Source of the DNA: Pomphorhynchus laevis
Lineage: Eukaryota; Acanthocephala; Palaeacanthocephala; Echinorhynchida; Pomphorhynchidae
Assembly (NCBI GenBank): GCA_012934845.2
Contig: WNNJ02003130.1
Location: 32,870 to 96,869, forward strand
DNA length: 64,000 bases
Reading direction: 5' to 3'
In this document: in pieces, positions 37,201 through 49,200 of the stretch
Numbering within the stretch: the stretch's first letter is position 1
Layout: every line of letters starts with the position of its first letter
Position numbers and translations under genes: made by a program
The notes under the pieces: model-generated
What the model saw: the letters and a program-made list of their open reading frames with translations, nothing else
Databases searched by the model: none
What the model was told of the DNA's origin: nothing

Positions 37201-40200
37201 CACCTCATGAATTCTACTGAAGGATATTTAGTGAGAAAGTCCCTTGATTACTTCCAATTGTGATGATTTAACTAGAGTGTGATGCCTCCTAGTCAGAACC
37301 GGAGTTAAGAAGGTTGCCCTTTTCACACCCGGCCAGTGGAAATCGCAGCTAGTTCCAATATTTTTTCTTTTTTCGCCAGTTTGAGTGAAACTAGGCTTTG
37401 TAAGGATGTATTTATTTTCTTTGAGTACGGGTCCTTTTTTGTCTTTGAAGTAGTCACAGGAAGTGTCCGTACTTCGTCTAGCTTTGTGGATACGTGTAGG
37501 ATAAGTTTATGTTGTTCCTGCATGTTGGCTTTCTGCCTTGCATCTTTGATCTTGATTATTTCTGTATGCGTCATTATATTATCGTTGAAATTAGATTTGG
37601 CCGCTTCGGCAAAGTTAGCCGAAGAGACAGGAGGTCTGCAATGTCTGTTTTTATATGATTTAAAGAGGCTGCACTCTCTGAACCAAGCAGGATAGTTCTC
37701 GTCACAGTTTATGCAGTGTGGCGGATTTTCACATTTACTGCCAGCATGATCCATAGAAGAACCACAAACTCCACACCTCCAAGAAAGAGAGCATTTAGAG
37801 GCCCAATGCCCCCATTTGTGACATGAATTACAATGGGGGAAAGTCATTTTGTAAGAGTCAAGCACTGTAAAGGATAAATTATGACCAAAAAAATAGGTTA
37901 CATGAGTTATTTGCTAGATAATGGGCTTTGCTTACGGAAGTTGAGCCGAAGGCTACGTGAATAAAAAAACTGTCCCTTCCCTTGACCAAGTGGACATTGG
38001 AAATATCAAATAAATTTTCTAGCTCCTTTAAATCATCTTCAGATAGAAAGTGCGGTATATTGTTTATCTTGATCAAAGCCTGTATTATTGTTCTAAAGTC
38101 AGAGAACTTCTTTTTAAAGTATTCCATGTATGTTATCGCCAGGTCAGAGGTACATAATGAGATCCTTACCTCTGCCTCGTAGTACTTAATTGTATTGAAC
38201 AAAATCCTGCCTTTATATTGATCTGTAAAGCTTCTAAGCAATATGTCTAAGATATATTTCCTTTCAAGTGGTTGTATTAGTTTTATAATAACCAAGTTTA
38301 CCAATTTTTGCACCGGAGGAAGCTCCACCGTCGTGCCTGAGATAGAATTAAAAGAAAATATCCACTTACTTTTGAGATTGTGTCTGCATTTACAGAAAAA
38401 TGAATTTTATTGCTTTTCTTTGATCCTCCGCAAGCGTTATTCGTGCCATTTTTTGAACGTTTGGTACAATCAATAGCATGAACGAAAAACTGAACAAATC
38501 AAAGTTAAACCGAAATATAAAAAGAGAAAAAATTGTAAAAAAATTACCATCGGTGCTTCAAACAACTTACAAAATCAAGCAAATATGGAACGGAACTCAG
38601 GTATTTCCAATGTAACATCGAATTTTCAAGCCAAAGAAAACAAGGTTAGTACTATTTCGTCTAATTTTTTAATCTCAAGCACGGATGGAGAACTCCCTCC
38701 TGTGCCTAAAGTGGTGAATCTGGTAATAATCAGACTTCTTCAACCATTTGAAAGGAAGAATCTTTTCAATATTTTTCTGAGAGAGTTTACAAGCTCTTAT
38801 AAGAAGAGAATTCTATTTAATTCGATAAAATATTTAGATTCCGAAATCCGGGTTTCTTTCAGCTCTCCAGATCTGGCAGCATCGTACCTAGAATTTTTCG
38901 AAACACACCTAAAAGAATTTGGGTCAACTACTTACAGGCCTATTCAGGCGACTCTGAAAATTAATAATTTTCCGCCCTTCGCAACGGAGGATGATATCAT
39001 TGCTCTCACATCTGAGTTCAAAATTCATAATATTCGCCCAATCCTGGGCAAGAAAGGCCAGGCTATACCAATAGCATTCTGTTCTACCGCAGTCGACCAG
39101 GCGGAATGTCTGGCTAAAAGCAAATGTAACCCCTTTTTGGGGTACAATCTTTCTTTCAATATCGTAGACGCTGATGACTTAACATACCCCCATTGCAATG
39201 GGTGCCACCTCTGGGGGCACTGGTCCTCGAACTGTACTAGGCCCCATACGTGTGGGGTTTGCAGCTCTTCCGAAGTCCATGAGGGGAAATGTTCTCTCCC
39301 CCTCTGTGTTCCAATTGTGGTGGTCAGCACCCGGCCTGGTCTAGAAGATGTCCTATCTTCAAAGAATACAAATTAAGGCATTGTGGGGCACCGGTCAAAC
39401 CGGCCCACTTTGCCGCTGCCAGCTTATCCAATTCAAACGGTTATGGTATGTCGGACACCGACATTTTCAAAATTGTTGACGCAAGACTACAGATATATAA
39501 AGACGAGATTCGAGCCTTAACGAACCATCTGATAGCGAAATTCGAGGAGTCCCGTTCTCCTCCATCGACGATTCTTACCTCTTCAAAGAGAGCCCCCCGT
39601 TCTAAGAAGAGATCATCTTCTAAACAAAAGTTGGCTTCCTTGAAGTTGGCAAAGAAAGATGATATATGTTGGGAGTTGTTGGCCTCAAAGGGAGATGAAG
39701 ATAATGCCGGTGGGCAAGTGTCTTCTCCTGGTAGGGCTGGGAGTGAGAAGGGAAACTTTCTCTCTCCTAGTTTCTGCTAGGAGGTAGGCATCCCACTCCA
39801 GCTGTCGTAACACAATCCAAAGTAGTCAAGAGCCTTTTTCACTGAATATACTTCAGTGGAATTCGGGAGGTGCTTCTGCCCTTAGCCTTCTATCTGGTAG
39901 AGATGCGGATGTTATAGTCCTTCAGGAGACGCGGTCTATCCGTATCCCCCAGGACATTACTCGATTTATCCCCAAGCATATTTACACCCACTTCACTCCG
40001 TACATAACCCCTCCTCACGCCTCTTCATCTCAAGGTCTTTTAACCCTAGTTAAATGCTCCTTAAGATCATCCCTTCTTTTAAACTATTCTTGTCCAGCCC
40101 TGTCTTGTTTAGCTGTTTCACTTTGTAAGAATGGTAAACGTATCAGCATAGCCAATATCTATATTAGGCCAGGGGAAATTCACAAGAACCGTGATCTCCT

Positions 40201-43200
40201 GGACCGTATTTTGGGTAGTGGCTATGACATGTTACTCGGTGACTTCAACGACAGAACTGGTCGTTGGATTAATGCAGCACTCCGCAGAGCCAGGAACGAT
40301 TACCTTATTCACAAACCACCGTCCCCAACTTTTCATTGCTCAACAACTAATTCTCTCCTCGACATATTACTGCTTCATAAGATGTGGTTGTTGAAACCCA
40401 TCTGTACTGAGCAGTCGCGCCAAAAACAGACCATCTCTCATGACCTAATTCGTTGGCGGATAGAGGAAGATACGTTGCTTAGAAGGAGGTTTCACTTTGA
40501 TCCCATCAGAGTGGCTTTCTTTCAGGCGGCTATCCAACTCTTCCCCAGAATTGGTAATGAGAATTTGACCGAATTTAATTCCTTCCTCTCCTCGCAAGCT
40601 ACCGCGTTTCTTTCGACTACCTATAAAGGTCATATTTACAATCCCACTCCAACAAAACTCAAGGTTTTGGCTAAAATGCTACGTCTTCCCAATGTCTCTG
40701 TTTTCGCCAGGCAGGCCATCTAGAATGAATACTGGAGCACTAGATATAGGTTCCAGCTGAGCAGGGATAAGGCGAACATCGCTCACCTTAACCCTTCTCA
40801 GTCTTCCTTCTGGAAGATATTCAAGAAGGAGAAGTTTGTCTGTTGGAAGGATAGAGCTTTGGGTTGGATTGGTAATATAGGCCTTGATAATATTTTGAAG
40901 GAGTCACTTTCCCTACATAATTATGGAGCCACTCAATCTCTCCAACCAATCCCGCCTTGGGGTGACTTTAGGAGCAGGGACTTATCTGTTACAGATATCC
41001 TTAACTCCTGGGGGCCACTTCCGGGCACCTCTAAATCCGTCGCTCCACTATCTTCTCGAGTCTGTCAGCTTTTGACAGCCGATCAAAGAAGAGAAGTGGC
41101 CGTCACAATGCTTTTAGCCTCACCATCCGATGTAGCCGGCATCAATATTAGTCGTAGAATTTTCTTACCAAAGCATAGTCCGGTTTCATGTCCCAAAGAT
41201 CTGCGTCCCATTTCGATTCAAAACTCCCTCATCTCCATCTACGAAAAAGCGCTTGCGCGTAGAATCCGCGACCATTTAAGTAGGCGTAATTTGATCCCAC
41301 CGAGTTTTCACGGGTTTGTCAAGGGACGCTCGGTTCATTCAGCAATAGGTGAAGTGCATCAGTTTTGTAGGGATAATAGCCATCAACTAGCTGTGGCTGT
41401 TTTCCTTGACTTTTCTGCTGCATTTGACCGCATTTCCATTCCCTTTGTTATCTCCTCTCTCAGGTCCCTCGGGTTGCCTGCGAGAATTGTTAACAGGGTG
41501 GAGATATTACTGTTTACCAAGAGGTTCTACTATGAAGACGACCCTGATGCGTGTCAGTTCTACCCTATTACAGGTGTGCCCCAAGGATCCCCACTTTCTC
41601 CTATCTTATTTCTTGCTGCCTCCATTGTACTATTCAAGAATTTTAAACGTGATCAACATCTAGTGGTATACGCTGATGATACCACGGCCCTGTTCTCTGG
41701 ACGCAGGTGCAAAGATGTCGCTTCGGACATCAGCCGTTTCTTTTTAAGATTAACAGACCAGCTGACCCTATCCAATCTTATTTTAAATTCATCCAAATCG
41801 CAGGTAGTTGTCTTTCATGGCACCCCTGCGACAAAGAAAAAATTAAAGAGACTAGCACTCTCAGCTCTATCTTCTATATTGACTAATCAACCACTCCCTA
41901 CCTTCACAAGTCGAGTAAAATACCTGGGGTTCACTGTTACGGTGAACTGGTCGGCGAAAGCTGACCTGGATAGACTTAAACGTATCCTGAAGAAAGCTAG
42001 GTGGGCCCTGAAACGGGCTCAGCATCTGTCGTTGAATGGGAAAACCCAAGTGCGCCTCTGGGGTACTTGGGCTATCTCGGGATTAGTCTTCTTTTCGAGA
42101 GGACGTCCTCCAGAGCAAAGACTAAGGTTTCTCAAGCTCCTCATCTCGCGATTATGCGCATAGTCCGCCTAGATTGGATTCTTCGGGGGTGATAGACCCC
42201 GGGTGGTTCAGTTGAAGAGCGGCGTGTTGGATTAGCTGGAGGGCTCAGATCCCGCTGGACCTAAGGCCGTAGAATAAATAGAAGATTGACTGATTAACGA
42301 ATTGATATTATTTTTGTCTTCTCTTGCATGTTTTGTTCTGTGTAACACGTTTTTTATCGGTTATAAGTTTTGTTTAAGAAAATCCTTATCTTATCTTAAA
42401 GTTAAACCATGAAACGCCGACACAACGGCGCACTGTACAATTGATATTTGGTGAACAATGTATTAAAGCATAATCGACATAACATCAACATGATGTTATA
42501 CCGATGTTTTATATACCACTGACGCTTTGTTGTACGTTTTCTTTCTATTACCTGCAAAGCAAATCTATTATGATATCGCAATGCTTAGGGAACAAAATAT
42601 GGTGTACTCGGTATTTCTCCTATTGGACGGATATCTTTAGTTTGTCGAGGTACTCTCTCAAGCTCTATGGAATACAAACTTATTGCAAGCGTTTACACAC
42701 TAGAAGTTCCAAAATTCCTCTACATTTAATTGGTTCGGTGTTGAATAATGTGGATCGCGGTCAATAACTACTTTCCGAGTATATTCATCGTAACATCTAG
42801 CATTCACGGACTTCACTTGATCGCCTAACTTATATGAAATTGAAGCTCCCTCTTCGGGCACAAGTGGTGATCACAAGTCCATGGCAATTTTTAGGAGTAT
42901 GTAAACATTTTGTGCAGGAGAATCTTGTAAAGTCAAATGAGGAGATACATTGTACCAAAATACCGCCCATTGGATAGATTGATCAGTTTTTGATACAGTT
43001 CATTTGATAGTTCTGTGGTGTCTTTCTATAATCCCATTTCTTTCCTGTTTGTAGGCACATCTGTAGTGTCGGTGTACGCCCCATTGGCTATACAAATCTA
43101 TCATTTCACCATAACGAAAACTCGAATCATTATCAGCAAGTGTCTCTGTCGGTGGTCCCATTTGTGTAAAATTGATTTTAGGGCCTCGCATATTTCAGAT

Positions 43201-46200
43201 AATGATTCATCCCGTACTCGCTTCCAAATTCCGTAACGTGAAGGTCCACAATCTATGGTAGTTAAGTAGATGAGATTTTTGCAATGAGTTATATCTATCG
43301 CAATACGATACTATGTTTTATGTTATAATCCACAACGATACCTAATAAGTTGCAAGCGTTTACACACTAGAAGTTCCAAAATTCCTCTACATTTAACTGG
43401 TTCAGTGTTGAATAATGTGGATCGCAGTCAAGACTCGACAGTTGACAAATCATTAAAGAGTTTGATGTTTGATAAATTAAAATTATTAAAGGGTTTGATA
43501 AATTGTAGTTCCCAATGTACAGTCATTTCTATTCCTTTCAAAACTGCCTCTAATTCAGATATGTTTTATGTGCCTACTGTCATCCTGAGCGCGTAACCAA
43601 TATGCGTTGCCTACGATCGTATTTTCAATCTCAACGACAACTCCAATGGCTAGACCATCAACTGAAATTGAACAATTTTTCTTTTATTTTTGTTATAATT
43701 CTACTTTTATGATTATCAATCTGATCATCCCAATCAATGCCATTACATAAACGTTTGATATAGCTGCATGCTTGTCTCAACTATCCAGCCATTGGATAGT
43801 TTGCCAGTAGTTTACCTCTTACCCAATATAGTTCACGCTTTGTAATTTCTTCAACAGGTCACTCAATAGGTACCGATCGTTCCAGCAGTGATTGCCATCG
43901 TTTCTTGACATATGTAATCCTAACACAGTTGAACCTTTTAACTCCTCGATCGAATTGGATGTCAATCCAAACCTTTTTAATGCAGCTACTACATATTCTG
44001 GATCAACTTTAGTCGTATCTACAAAATGTCGTCCATGTAACAGCCCAATTTGACCTCCAAGATTTACTTTAACAGTAAGTAACTGTATTGATCTACTTTT
44101 ATTTCGATTTGACGCGCTATAATACGAGAAGGCAGAAGCGTCGATACTTAATGTTCCCGTTACTTGTTATTCGAGAACGACTGGCGTGCATCGCATACAT
44201 TAGATATATGCTTAGTGCTACCACACGTATAACATCGAGGTTCATAACCTTCACGAACATTACAGTCTTTGATTATGTGTCCTTTTTTCCACATATATAG
44301 CATCGAATAAATGTCTGCCGTATTAGAACTGATTGTCTATATCGTAGTGAGTTCATTTACATACTACTGAATGAATTAACAGATGCGGCAACATAACAGT
44401 CAGCACCTTGATTTCTCGATAACAGAATGCGTACTTTATCGGGTAATACTGATAATGTAATTTCAGATATGTCTAGTGTTATCTCAATTACGTTACGTAT
44501 AGGAACAGACAGTCCAGTTACAAATTTAAGCTTGATCCAATTGACTTAATTTTTTCTGTTCGAATAATTCCTACGAACTTTTCTATCTCTGCAGCATATG
44601 CATCAACGGTTTTTGTATCAATATAACGTCTCTTGCAAAACGGTTCGAATGCTTTAATTTCGGATGTTGAATATACATGCTTCAATTATTTCTTAAATAA
44701 AGGATAATCCTGTCGTGTTTCGTCTAAGTTGGGAAATACAGTAAACGCTGGTTTTTTCAATAACAACGAAACACACTTCTCTAGTTGTTTTACTCCTTGT
44801 AACGAAGTCACTAGCTCTACTCGTTCAATCCACTAAACAAAATCGTCTGACACATCAAATGGTGTAATTAATTTGGAAAAATTCACTTTTGCCATTAAGG
44901 CCGATTAGCTTGCAGATTTAAAATTGAAAAAACTAGGAAGGTTTTCTTTCCAGTACAATCGATAGCATGAACAAACAACTAAACAAATCAAAGTATAATT
45001 ATGAAACGCCGACACAGCGGCGCACTGTACAATTGATATTTGGTGACAATGCATCATTTGTTTTAAGCATCATCGACATTAACATTGAGGAAAGTTTCAA
45101 CGACTGGCTCAACATAATAAAACTAAGGTCAATCTGTACAAGACCACAACAATCGTTGATAAGAAGTTTTAAGATAGTCTACAACTATCTTAATGCATGG
45201 CCACAATCAAACATGTCTCTGGTAGAAGTTTTGAGTCAATAAATAATCCAAGGATGCTCAAGATGATTTAAAGCTTTAAAATGTGAATGAAGCTTTAAAT
45301 ATTATCAAACTTTATTTAAAGCTTGAGACGTCATGGATACTTAGCTCATTTCAGTTCGTAATGAGCTGGAAACGACCAACGTGATAATAGGGGCATGCTT
45401 AAGTATTTATAATTTACCACAAATTCTTGATTTTCTTTAAAAAAGAATAAATCACACTCATTAACTTAGTAAAGCTTGTGACGAAGAGATTTTCCTCGAC
45501 GGAACTTAATGACTTTCGATTTATTTATGCTTACACTTAGCTGATTGACAAATAAATAGTCATGCAAAGAAAGTGATTGAGCGAGTTTTAGATAATCAAC
45601 ATGTCGTCTTTTAAAGATCAACTCTGGTGTTATTTGTTTTATTGCAAAGTGACTCAGGTAGATCCGTTAAAAAAATCGAGAATATTAAAGAACTTCGCGG
45701 ATTTCCCTGCATTACTCTTCTATCAACTGAAATCGATCGAGATGTAGTCAGTCCATCGTTTTTGTTTAATGTGTTTGGCTGTAAGATCTGCCGAATAAGA
45801 TCAAATAATCGTCCTGTTACGTTTGCCTTGTTGATACGTGTGCGGAGTAAAATACCACGATCTACTAAATCAAAGGCCTAATAAAATTGATGGATAATCA
45901 ACTTAATATAAGACCGCATTTTAAAACAACTACCTGGAATTATTTTTCTTGCACTTATTGTTGATCTGTACGTAGAGAAGCCAAATTGTTCTTGCGGAAG
46001 ATATGTTAAACGTAAATTCATTAGGCGTTGGGGTAATGCGGATTTAAATAGCACCCAATTATTGCAAGTTCTTAAGAACTGGTGCTCGCTATTTCCTTGT
46101 TTGGGTGGCTTAATCTGAAGCCTTTCAATCAGGGAATATCATTCGGCCTAATCTGGTAAAATTATCAAATTACGTTGTAGATTAAATCAGCAACAGCAAA

Positions 46201-49200
46201 ATTTAACGAGAATTCCAAGTATAACTTGAGAATAGTGCAAAGAATCCATGTAAATCACGAACAATCACAAAGAAATAAAATTTATTTCTAATACTTTTTA
46301 TATTTCTTATTTATATAAAACATTATTTCTACTTTTTTTAATTTTTATAATTTATACTGAATTATTAATTTATAGTGGAACCTGCGCCATTTGTAGAAGA
46401 CAGACGGCATTTTTTAAAACATTAAAAATCTATTATTGAAATATTTAAACAATTATTGTTTTTAAGTTTAATTGTGTCGTAAATTACATCTCGCGAATAA
46501 ATTTAGAAAAAATTTGAAACGTATAAGCAAGCATTGTAGTATGAAATTCCTGAAATTCGCTTAATCTGATAGTAGGTAAATTCCTGTAGGTAACCTGACT
46601 AGTTCAAATAATGCAATTGTGATACTTTTTTAAACAAAACCTTTTATTGAAAAATAAAATATTTTCAATAAATGTGTTTTCTCCTGATCACCAGAGTTTA
46701 GTGTTTACAGAATTAAGGGGTCAATTTTTCTTTTAGCCCCCGGAAACAAACGGATACACCAATACACTTAATGCTCATTACGTTCGCAGCTCAACGATAC
46801 ACTTGGTATATTTAACTACTTACGTGAAGATCACTAAGCGTACTGTTCAATACTCCTTTCCAATTGCTGATTTGACGAAGGGACAAAATACTCGATATCA
46901 CGTATTGTTCAGCAGAAATCCAAACATATTGTTAGACAATGTCACGTATTGTCCAGCAGGAATGAGCTCATCAGAGATACACTGTTGTGTTTGTTGGACT
47001 TTAATCGTATCTTGCTGCTACTGTAATTCACTGGCGTCTATGCTGGGCTCTAACGCACCTTGGAATTCAATGAACGTCAGGTGCAACCTACGATATCTCA
47101 GAGGGCAAATCGTTAGCCAGTTTTAAGTACACTTCACACAAAGCACGTTGTAGGACCAGTTTGGATATTCGAAGCATGGATATTGTTTTATTCCATCTTT
47201 ATTCAATTCTTTTCTATTGGCACCATGGTTTGACGGTGTAAATACTGATGTTCGAATTCACGACGAAAAATAGTGTTTAATCTATTTTGAGACCAGCCAT
47301 GACAAATGAGACCATAAATTTGTTTATTATTTGCCAGTGTATGAGTTAATTGGAGACACATTTTTAAGTTTTTCAATTCATTCAGGCTACAACGTTTAGC
47401 CCGCATTAAGTGTAAACACTTTGCTTGGGCTCTGACCAAGCAAAGTGAGCATCCGCCTTAGCCGATACGGAAAGCTGCTCTAACAAAGAACACATTCAAC
47501 AATAATTTTGATGAAAATTCAACTGAACTGAATTTTGATAAAAATTCAGTTAAACTAACTTAGTATTTTACTCTAAAGCTCTTTTTATATATCTGCTTTG
47601 CACTAAGCTTAGTGCTTATCTTGTATCCAATGATTTATTTCTTTACGAGCCGATCTTTGAAAAAATTTATATTCGTTGCATAATTCTACACATCGTTTAC
47701 AACTTCACATATCGATTCTACTTTCTAGTGATTGTCTGATTACAACAATCCGATGCTTGGATGGCGTTGTAGCATTATTTGACAAAATACAGCAGCCTCA
47801 TTTATTGCATTTAAACCCCCGTATTATTTCCATGTACAAACTCCGAGTTTTTGTTTGTAAATAGTCCTACCATTCGATTTCTGGCAGGACAAAATACAGG
47901 CCCAAGTTAGATTTTCGATGATCCTGATATTCGTGAATAGTGTCGATAATTTAAATTTACGCTGCTCTAAGTGATCAGGAGGATTGAAACGGTTTTAATG
48001 TAAACCGAATATTGTTTTCGAATCGCAAATGTATGAATATCTTCTTACGTCTATATGTATATGCAGTTTGCTGCGGAACAGATAATGCAGTTTGCTTCTT
48101 TCGAACGTATTTACAACCTCTACATTTGACGTTCGGACCATAACAAGGAAAACATTTAGTTGTTAAAGCAGACTCACCTTTTGGCATTATGCGTTTCAAA
48201 TGATTGTAGTTATGAAATTAATAATACATTATATACAATAATGCAATATTTATTTGATTTATTTTCATGAGTTTTTCATTTTGATGTTTCCATAGATCTT
48301 TTCCACATATCCCACACTATTCACTTGTCATTTAGTTCAAGCATTTTTAGTAGCTCGCTGATCCAATGCTCCCAGGCTTATAATAGTCGGCCTCAATATC
48401 ATACCGTAAGTTTAGGTGTTAGGCATACGTCATATTTGCTTATTATCCTCGTGTCTCTTGACGTATGAGTTTTAACCTATAAGTTATAAAGCTTTTCAAG
48501 TCGTTTTTAAGTTTTCTTGAAAGTATAATTTTTGGTAAATTCACAATTTTTGTTAATTTTGAATTGTAAAATTCCCAATTTACACAGGACTCGCCTGGAT
48601 CTAAGAAATCAAAGCGTCGTAGTCGTAAGGGTATACAGGCATTTATTGTATTTTCAATTTGTGTAATTATGACATGATCAGGATCCAAATCAATTCTGCC
48701 TGGAAGCGATGACGAAGATGTTACGATAGAAGTTAATTCTAATTATGGCGGCGTTCGACTATCATCACTTGGATCATCCTCTCGTAAACTCAGACGTCTA
48801 AGTCGTTCGAGGTAAGCTAATTATGATCTCTAAACTTATTTTTAAACGGATTGACAGTTTACTGAATGAAGTAAGATCGAACACATCTAGTTCTGAACAG
48901 GTTTGGTGGATTTAAGATTATTGAACATTTAACTATTATTTTTAGGAGGCTGTACTTGAAAGTATAACAAGATTGCTGGAAGGATCACGACGTAACGGTC
49001 AGGGTACTGCCTCTCCACTCGTTTTTGTTGCGAACTCAACACCTTCGGCATCGTCATCTGAAAACGGAAATAATCAAATGCGGAGCGAGATCGCAATCCA
49101 CGTACTCACTAGGTATTAGATAAGATAAAATTATACATTTAATTTGCTGTATCCTTTGTTTCTCATTGTATTATATTTGCTTTTATTGCACTGATTTTTA

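Larger units (their letters stand above)
35781..38456 (-). mobile_element. LINE-A copy A4, antisense, 3'-truncated
   Basis: On the minus strand: ORF1 (38328-37879: 'ELPPVQKLVNLVIIKLIQP'; zinc region 37865-37680 with 'CNSCHKWGHWASKC' and 'CGVCGSSMDHAGSKC'; basic tail to 37323), endonuclease traces (about 37240-36700), RT fragments (36279-35896: 'KDMRPISIQNFLVSIYEKAL'), ending at 35781 in a 16-bp perfect fold-back whose right arm is LINE-A sequence. The entire YADD half is absent. This is truncation at the 3' side, the reverse of normal LINE insertion. Two more fold-backs (36876, 36971) mark internal breakpoints. Diverged from A5 but colinear. Confidence 0.85.
38512..42397 (+). mobile_element. 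LINE-A copy A5, full-length insertion with target duplication
   Basis: The best LINE-A: 3,886 bp flanked by the exact 11-bp repeat AAAGTTAAACC (38501-38511 and 42398-42408). A short 5' UTR leads to ORF1 (38585-39780, one frameshift near 39300), then ORF2 (about 39815-42163, one in-frame stop), then a 235-bp 3' UTR without a long poly(A). The empty site is represented by 44953-45100. It stands head-to-head with copy A4 (-). The element encodes APE endonuclease and RT and belongs with Jockey/R1-like LINEs by its triple-knuckle ORF1 (inference). Confidence 0.9.

Noticed and set aside
44967-45242. 91-codon plus-strand frame
   Set aside because: Lies over a Gypsy-2 LTR; no protein similarity seen.
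47203-47439. 78-codon minus-strand frame rich in Leu/His/Cys
   Set aside because: No recognisable domain and no neighbouring pieces; kept only as unknown sequence.
48443-48688. 81-codon minus-strand frame
   Set aside because: It overlaps plus-strand exons 8 and 9, which have better splice and phase support; no family match.
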